The translations under genes and the position numbers were made by a program. Under the pieces are notes generated by a model. That model saw nothing but the letters and a program-made list of their open reading frames with translations, was not told the DNA's origin and made no database searches. From Fidelibacterota bacterium (GTDB lineage Bacteria > Fidelibacterota > Marinisomatia > SCGC-AAA003-L08 > GCA-002704045): a stretch of 9,295 nucleotides of DNA. The stretch covers positions 1 through 9,295 of the forward strand of contig PAFF01000032.1 of assembly GCA_002704045.1 (NCBI GenBank). The letters run 5' to 3'. This document shows positions 5,620 to 9,295 of this stretch, piece after piece; position 1 is the stretch's first letter; each line of letters begins with the position of its first letter.

Positions 5620-7546
5620 AATCTTATGGGAACCTAAACTAGAAAATATTAATTCATCAGAAATGATGAAGTTTATCAGATACCTAAATGAAAAAGAAAA
5701 TATTACATTTGAAACATATGAGGATTTACATAGTTGGTCAATTAAAAATATTGCAAAATTTTGGCTTCATCTGTCGATTTTCAGTCAAATTATTTTTAAC
5801 AAATCTCATACTGAAGTAGTTGATGATACTAAAAAAATGCCTGGTGCCAGATGGTTTAAAGGGTCTAGATTAAATTTTGCTGAAAATCTTCTTCGATACA
5901 GAGACGATCATAATGCAATTATAACTATAAATGAAAAAAATATTCCTGAATATTTAACGTATAAAGAACTTTTTGAAAAAGTTAGTAAAATATCTTCCTT
6001 TTTAAGGAAAATTGGAATAAAAGAAAATGATCGAGTGGTTGGATATATGCCTAATATTAGCGAAACAGTAATCGCAATGTTAGCTACTTCAAGTATTGGA
6101 GCAATTTGGTCATCTTGTTCACCTGATTTTGGTGTAAAAACTGTACTTGACCGATTTGGTCAAATAAAACCAAAACTTCTTTTTTTTACAAATGGTTATC
6201 AGTACAACGGTAAAATTATTAACTGTTTACAAAATGCCAAAAAAATTATAACTTCGCTTCCATCTTTAAAAAATTCTATAATGATTAACCATTATAATGA
6301 GCATAACTACGAACAGTCACATAAATGGGAGGATATAATTTCAAAATCAAATGCTGAAGACATTGATTTTGAACAATTACCTTTTAATCACCCCCTCTAT
6401 ATAATGTATTCATCTGGTACAACAGGAAAACCAAAATCAATTGTTCATTCAGCAGGAGGAACTTTAGTTCAACATATTAAAGAGTTACAATTACATACTA
6501 ATGTAAAAAGAGATGATGTTATTTTTTACTTTACTACTTGTGGTTGGATGATGTGGAATTGGTTAGTTTCTTCACTTTATCAAGGAGCTACAATAGTTCT
6601 ATATGAAGGGAATCCTTGTTATCCTGACAAAGATTCACTATTAAAATTAGCTGATCAATTAAATTTTACAATTTTTGGAACTAGTGCAAAATATATATCA
6701 ATTCTAAAGACTAATAATGTAAAACCAAAACTAATTTCAAATTTTAAAAACCTAAAATCTATTTTATCTACAGGTTCAACTTTATCAGAAGAAAATTTTG
6801 ATTATATCTATGATCATTTTAGCGATGTACAATTATCTTCTATATCAGGAGGAACCGATATAATTTCTTGTTTTGCACTTGGTAATCCTTTACTCCCTGT
6901 TTACAGGGGCGAATTGCAAAGTAAGGGTTTAGCTATGGATATTGATTCATACAATTCAAGTGGAAAATCTTTAAAGAATAAAAAAGGTGAATTAGTTTGC
7001 AAATCTGCTTTTCCATCTATGCCAATTTATTTTTGGAATGATGATAATGATACCAAATATCTAAATGCCTATTTCAATACTTTTAAAAATATTTGGTCTC
7101 ATGGTGATTATGTTGAAATTAATGATCATAATGGAATTACTATTTATGGCAGATCTGATGCTACATTAAATCCTGGAGGAGTCAGAATTGGAACAGCAGA
7201 AATCTATAATGTATTGGAAAAGCGTGAAGATATAGATGACTCCTTGGTTATTGGTAAAAAAAATAATGATGATGAACTGATATTACTTTTTGTTAAATTA
7301 AAAAATAATGAAAAAATGAAAGATCATTTGATAAAATCTATAAAATCTGATATAAGATTAGAATGTAGTCCAAGACACGTCCCTTCTGAAATTATTCAAA
7401 TTGATGAAATACCATATACAATCAATGGTAAAAAAGTTGAAATTGCAGTTAAAAATATTATCAATAATCTTCCATTAAAAAACACTGATTCAATTGCAAA
7501 TCCAAAGTCTCTGGAATATTTTTATAATTTTAAAAAAAATGAATAA
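5612..7546 (+). CDS. aacS: Acetoacetyl-CoA synthetase (acetoacetate-CoA ligase)
   Basis: This adenylate-forming ligase converts acetoacetate, ATP and CoA to acetoacetyl-CoA, AMP and PPi. I chose ATG at 5612 (644 residues, close to the usual 650-670) over a TTG 15 bases upstream, because the ATG gives the common ATGA-type overlap with the preceding stop. Numbered from this ATG, the phosphate-binding loop YSSGTTGKPK is at 266-275, SGGTDI at 412-417, WSHGDY at 495-500 and the hinge region GRSDATLNPGGVRIGTAEIY at 513-532. PYTINGKKVE (601-610) carries the catalytic lysine (Lys607). WFKGSRLNFAENLL (81-94) is the N-terminal motif of the acetyl/acetoacetyl-CoA synthetase group. NPGGVRIGTAEIY together with PYTINGKKVEIAVK distinguishes acetoacetyl-CoA synthetase from acetyl-CoA synthetase. 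It uses the acetoacetate released by the FAH protein two genes upstream. No strong Shine-Dalgarno sequence is seen, so translational coupling is likely. Confidence 0.93.
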   Translation: MNKILWEPKLENINSSEMMKFIRYLNEKENITFETYEDLHSWSIKNIAKFWLHLSIFSQIIFNKSHTEVVDDTKKMPGARWFKGSRLNFAENLLRYRDDHNAIITINEKNIPEYLTYKELFEKVSKISSFLRKIGIKENDRVVGYMPNISETVIAMLATSSIGAIWSSCSPDFGVKTVLDRFGQIKPKLLFFTNGYQYNGKIINCLQNAKKIITSLPSLKNSIMINHYNEHNYEQSHKWEDIISKSNAEDIDFEQLPFNHPLYIMYSSGTTGKPKSIVHSAGGTLVQHIKELQLHTNVKRDDVIFYFTTCGWMMWNWLVSSLYQGATIVLYEGNPCYPDKDSLLKLADQLNFTIFGTSAKYISILKTNNVKPKLISNFKNLKSILSTGSTLSEENFDYIYDHFSDVQLSSISGGTDIISCFALGNPLLPVYRGELQSKGLAMDIDSYNSSGKSLKNKKGELVCKSAFPSMPIYFWNDDNDTKYLNAYFNTFKNIWSHGDYVEINDHNGITIYGRSDATLNPGGVRIGTAEIYNVLEKREDIDDSLVIGKKNNDDELILLFVKLKNNEKMKDHLIKSIKSDIRLECSPRHVPSEIIQIDEIPYTINGKKVEIAVKNIINNLPLKNTDSIANPKSLEYFYNFKKNE

Positions 7547-7554
7547 ATTATTAT

Positions 7555-9288
7555 ATGAGTCAAGCTAGAAATAATTTACCTAAATATCTAAATAAATATA
7601 TAACAACTCAAGATTACTCAAAGTACAATGCCATAGATCAAGCTGTATGGAGATATATAATGTTTATATCAGTACCCTTTTATAAAAAATATGCACATTC
7701 AGTGTACCTTGAAGGTTTAGAAAAAACTGGGATACCCATAAACCGTATTCCAAAAATTGACGAAATGGATGAAAAACTTGATCGATTTGACTGGGGAGCT
7801 GTAGCTGTTAAGGGTTTTATCCCTCCAACTGCATTCATGGATATGTTAGCAAATAAAGTGCTAGCTATTGGAGTTGATATCAGAACGGCTAAACATTTAA
7901 TGTATACTCCTGCTCCAGATATTATACATGAAACTGCAGGTCATGCTCCCATAATTGCTGATAAAGATTATGCAAATTATCTATGTAGTTATGGCGAAGT
8001 ATCAAAAATGGCCATCTCTTCAGTAGAAGATGATGAAGCATATGAAATTATAAGAAAATTATCTGATCTAAAAGAGGACCCAAATGCATCAAAGGATGAA
8101 GTTGAAAAATATGAAAATTCATTAATAGAACTTAGCAAAAAAGATAAAATTGTTAGCGAAGCAGCGGAACTTGCAAGAATGAACTGGTGGACAGCAGAAT
8201 ATGGTATGATTGGTAGTATTAAAAATCCAAAAATCTATGGTGCTGGGCTACTATCCTCTGTTATTGAAGGTTTTGAATCAATAGATCCTAAAATTAAAAA
8301 AATAAAATATGATCTGAATTGTATAAACTATAATTATGATATTACTGAACCACAGCCTCAATTATTTGTAACAGACAATTTTAAAAATTTAAAAACTCAA
8401 CTCGAGAAATATTCATCCTCAATGGCATATTTAACCGGCGGTTTAGAAGGATTAAATAAAGCTTTAAATTCAAAAACTGTAAATACAGTAATCTTAGACT
8501 CTAAAATATCTATATCCGGAATTCTCAAAGATTATCATACAAAAAGTAATCACATTTCATATCTTCAATTTACAGGTCCATCTCAATTGTGTTTCAATAG
8601 AAAAGAAATTACAAACCAAGGGACTGAATTTCATCAAGAAGGATTTGGTTGCCCTCTAGGAAAAATTAAAAGTGTTAATAAGAGTATTTTTCAATGCAAC
8701 TTAGATGATTTAAAAATACTAGGGATAGCAATAGGCAGTACTACCTCTCTTGATTACGAATCTGGTATAATATTGACAGGTAAAGTAGAGAATATTCAAT
8801 TCATTAATAAAATACCTCTAATAATAACATTTTCAAATTGCACAATAAAAAATAATAAAAATATATTTTTTAATCCTGATTGGGGAAATTTTGATTTAAT
8901 ATCTGGTGATGAGGTCATATCAGTCCATGGTGATGCTGCTGATTATGATAAATTTTACAATAGTAGCAATCAATCATTAAATTACGTTCAATCATCAACA
9001 TTAACAGATGATAACAAAGAATTGAACGAATATTATGATTACATTCAAAAATTTAAATTCAGTAAAAATATTGATTCAAATAAACTAAACAAAATATATG
9101 ACAATGTCATTAATAAATATCCAAAGGAGTGGTTACTATTATTTGAGATACTAAACACCATTGGAAATGATAAAAACTTTTCAAATCTCAAAGATAAAAT
9201 AAAATATAAATTAATTTCTTTTTGTAACAAGAAAGAAGATCAATCTATCATTATAAAAAGAGGTTTTGAGATTATATTCCAGTCATAA
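7555..9288 (+). CDS. phhA: Aromatic amino acid hydroxylase (phenylalanine 4-monooxygenase type), long form
   Basis: This Fe(II)- and pterin-dependent enzyme probably hydroxylates phenylalanine to tyrosine, feeding the pathway encoded upstream. The biopterin-dependent hydroxylase domain spans about 25-275. TPAPDIIHETAGHAP (118-132) supplies the two iron-binding histidines, His125 and His130, and WWTAEYG (211-217) supplies the third ligand, Glu215. These correspond to His285, His290 and Glu330 of human phenylalanine hydroxylase. The His130-to-Glu215 distance is 85 residues against 40 in human, because a charged, helix-rich insert (about 150-205) lies between them. No N-terminal ACT domain is present. 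After a TEPQPQLFVTDNF segment the protein continues for about 300 residues: a strand-rich part at about 305-460 and a helical, Asn/Lys-rich tail. At 577 residues it is about twice the usual bacterial enzyme (near 300) but similar to long forms I recall from Bacteroidetes. It starts eight bases after aacS without an evident Shine-Dalgarno sequence. Tryptophan or tyrosine hydroxylation is less likely given the operon. Confidence 0.92.
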   Translation: MSQARNNLPKYLNKYITTQDYSKYNAIDQAVWRYIMFISVPFYKKYAHSVYLEGLEKTGIPINRIPKIDEMDEKLDRFDWGAVAVKGFIPPTAFMDMLANKVLAIGVDIRTAKHLMYTPAPDIIHETAGHAPIIADKDYANYLCSYGEVSKMAISSVEDDEAYEIIRKLSDLKEDPNASKDEVEKYENSLIELSKKDKIVSEAAELARMNWWTAEYGMIGSIKNPKIYGAGLLSSVIEGFESIDPKIKKIKYDLNCINYNYDITEPQPQLFVTDNFKNLKTQLEKYSSSMAYLTGGLEGLNKALNSKTVNTVILDSKISISGILKDYHTKSNHISYLQFTGPSQLCFNRKEITNQGTEFHQEGFGCPLGKIKSVNKSIFQCNLDDLKILGIAIGSTTSLDYESGIILTGKVENIQFINKIPLIITFSNCTIKNNKNIFFNPDWGNFDLISGDEVISVHGDAADYDKFYNSSNQSLNYVQSSTLTDDNKELNEYYDYIQKFKFSKNIDSNKLNKIYDNVINKYPKEWLLLFEILNTIGNDKNFSNLKDKIKYKLISFCNKKEDQSIIIKRGFEIIFQS

Positions 9289-9295
9289 TTTGTGA

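Noticed and set aside
9045..9230. Minus-strand open frame of 61 codons within the end of the hydroxylase gene
   Set aside because: It is antisense to a continuous coding frame in an A-rich region. The Leu/Phe-rich translation is a by-product of Lys/Asn codons on the other strand.
1..9295. Mobile elements, CRISPR arrays, tRNA or rRNA genes, phage or defence genes
   Set aside because: No transposase, integrase, spaced direct repeats or RNA-gene motifs were seen on either strand. Apart from 840-978 the window is almost entirely protein-coding.

Overview
The window is AT-rich throughout (roughly 30% G+C, judged by eye) and densely coding. All eight convincing catabolic/redox genes after position 979, and the one before it, lie on the plus strand. 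The monothiol CGFS glutaredoxin with an adjacent BolA partner points to a proteobacterium-like, glutathione-using cell. The homogentisate dioxygenase and the long aromatic amino acid hydroxylase instead resemble the forms I associate with Bacteroidetes. A small-genome, low-GC, probably marine bacterium would fit (short gaps, overlapping genes, A/T-ending codons). The phylum cannot be fixed from this sequence alone.

Layout. Positions 30-839 encode a multi-pass membrane protein of the PuuD/Urate_ox_N family that lacks the C-terminal cytochrome c domain of full-length PuuD. It ends at a strong rho-independent terminator (856-886). The 139-base gap that follows is the only sizeable non-coding stretch. 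It holds a perfect 6-bp inverted repeat, a weak candidate -10 box and a strong ribosome binding site ahead of a TTG start. From there a tightly packed run of eight genes reaches the end of the window: 4-hydroxyphenylpyruvate dioxygenase (979), homogentisate 1,2-dioxygenase (2100), BolA-like protein (3250), CGFS glutaredoxin (3505), fumarylacetoacetate hydrolase (3829), flavin-reductase-like split-barrel protein (4762), acetoacetyl-CoA synthetase (5612) and aromatic amino acid hydroxylase (7555). Gaps are -8 to +12 bases, so this is very probably one operon.

How the genes work together. The hydroxylase turns phenylalanine into tyrosine. After transamination by an enzyme encoded elsewhere, 4-hydroxyphenylpyruvate dioxygenase makes homogentisate. 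Homogentisate dioxygenase opens the ring to maleylacetoacetate, and the FAH-family hydrolase releases fumarate and acetoacetate. Acetoacetyl-CoA synthetase then activates the acetoacetate for thiolytic cleavage or biosynthesis. The operon therefore runs from phenylalanine to a CoA thioester.

No maleylacetoacetate isomerase, tyrosine aminotransferase, pterin carbinolamine dehydratase or dihydropteridine reductase is present. The most interesting points are the bolA-grx pair embedded among three non-heme Fe(II) enzymes where a glutathione-dependent isomerase would be expected, the flavin-binding protein of unassigned role, and the hydroxylase with an insertion between its metal ligands and a C-terminal extension of about 300 residues.
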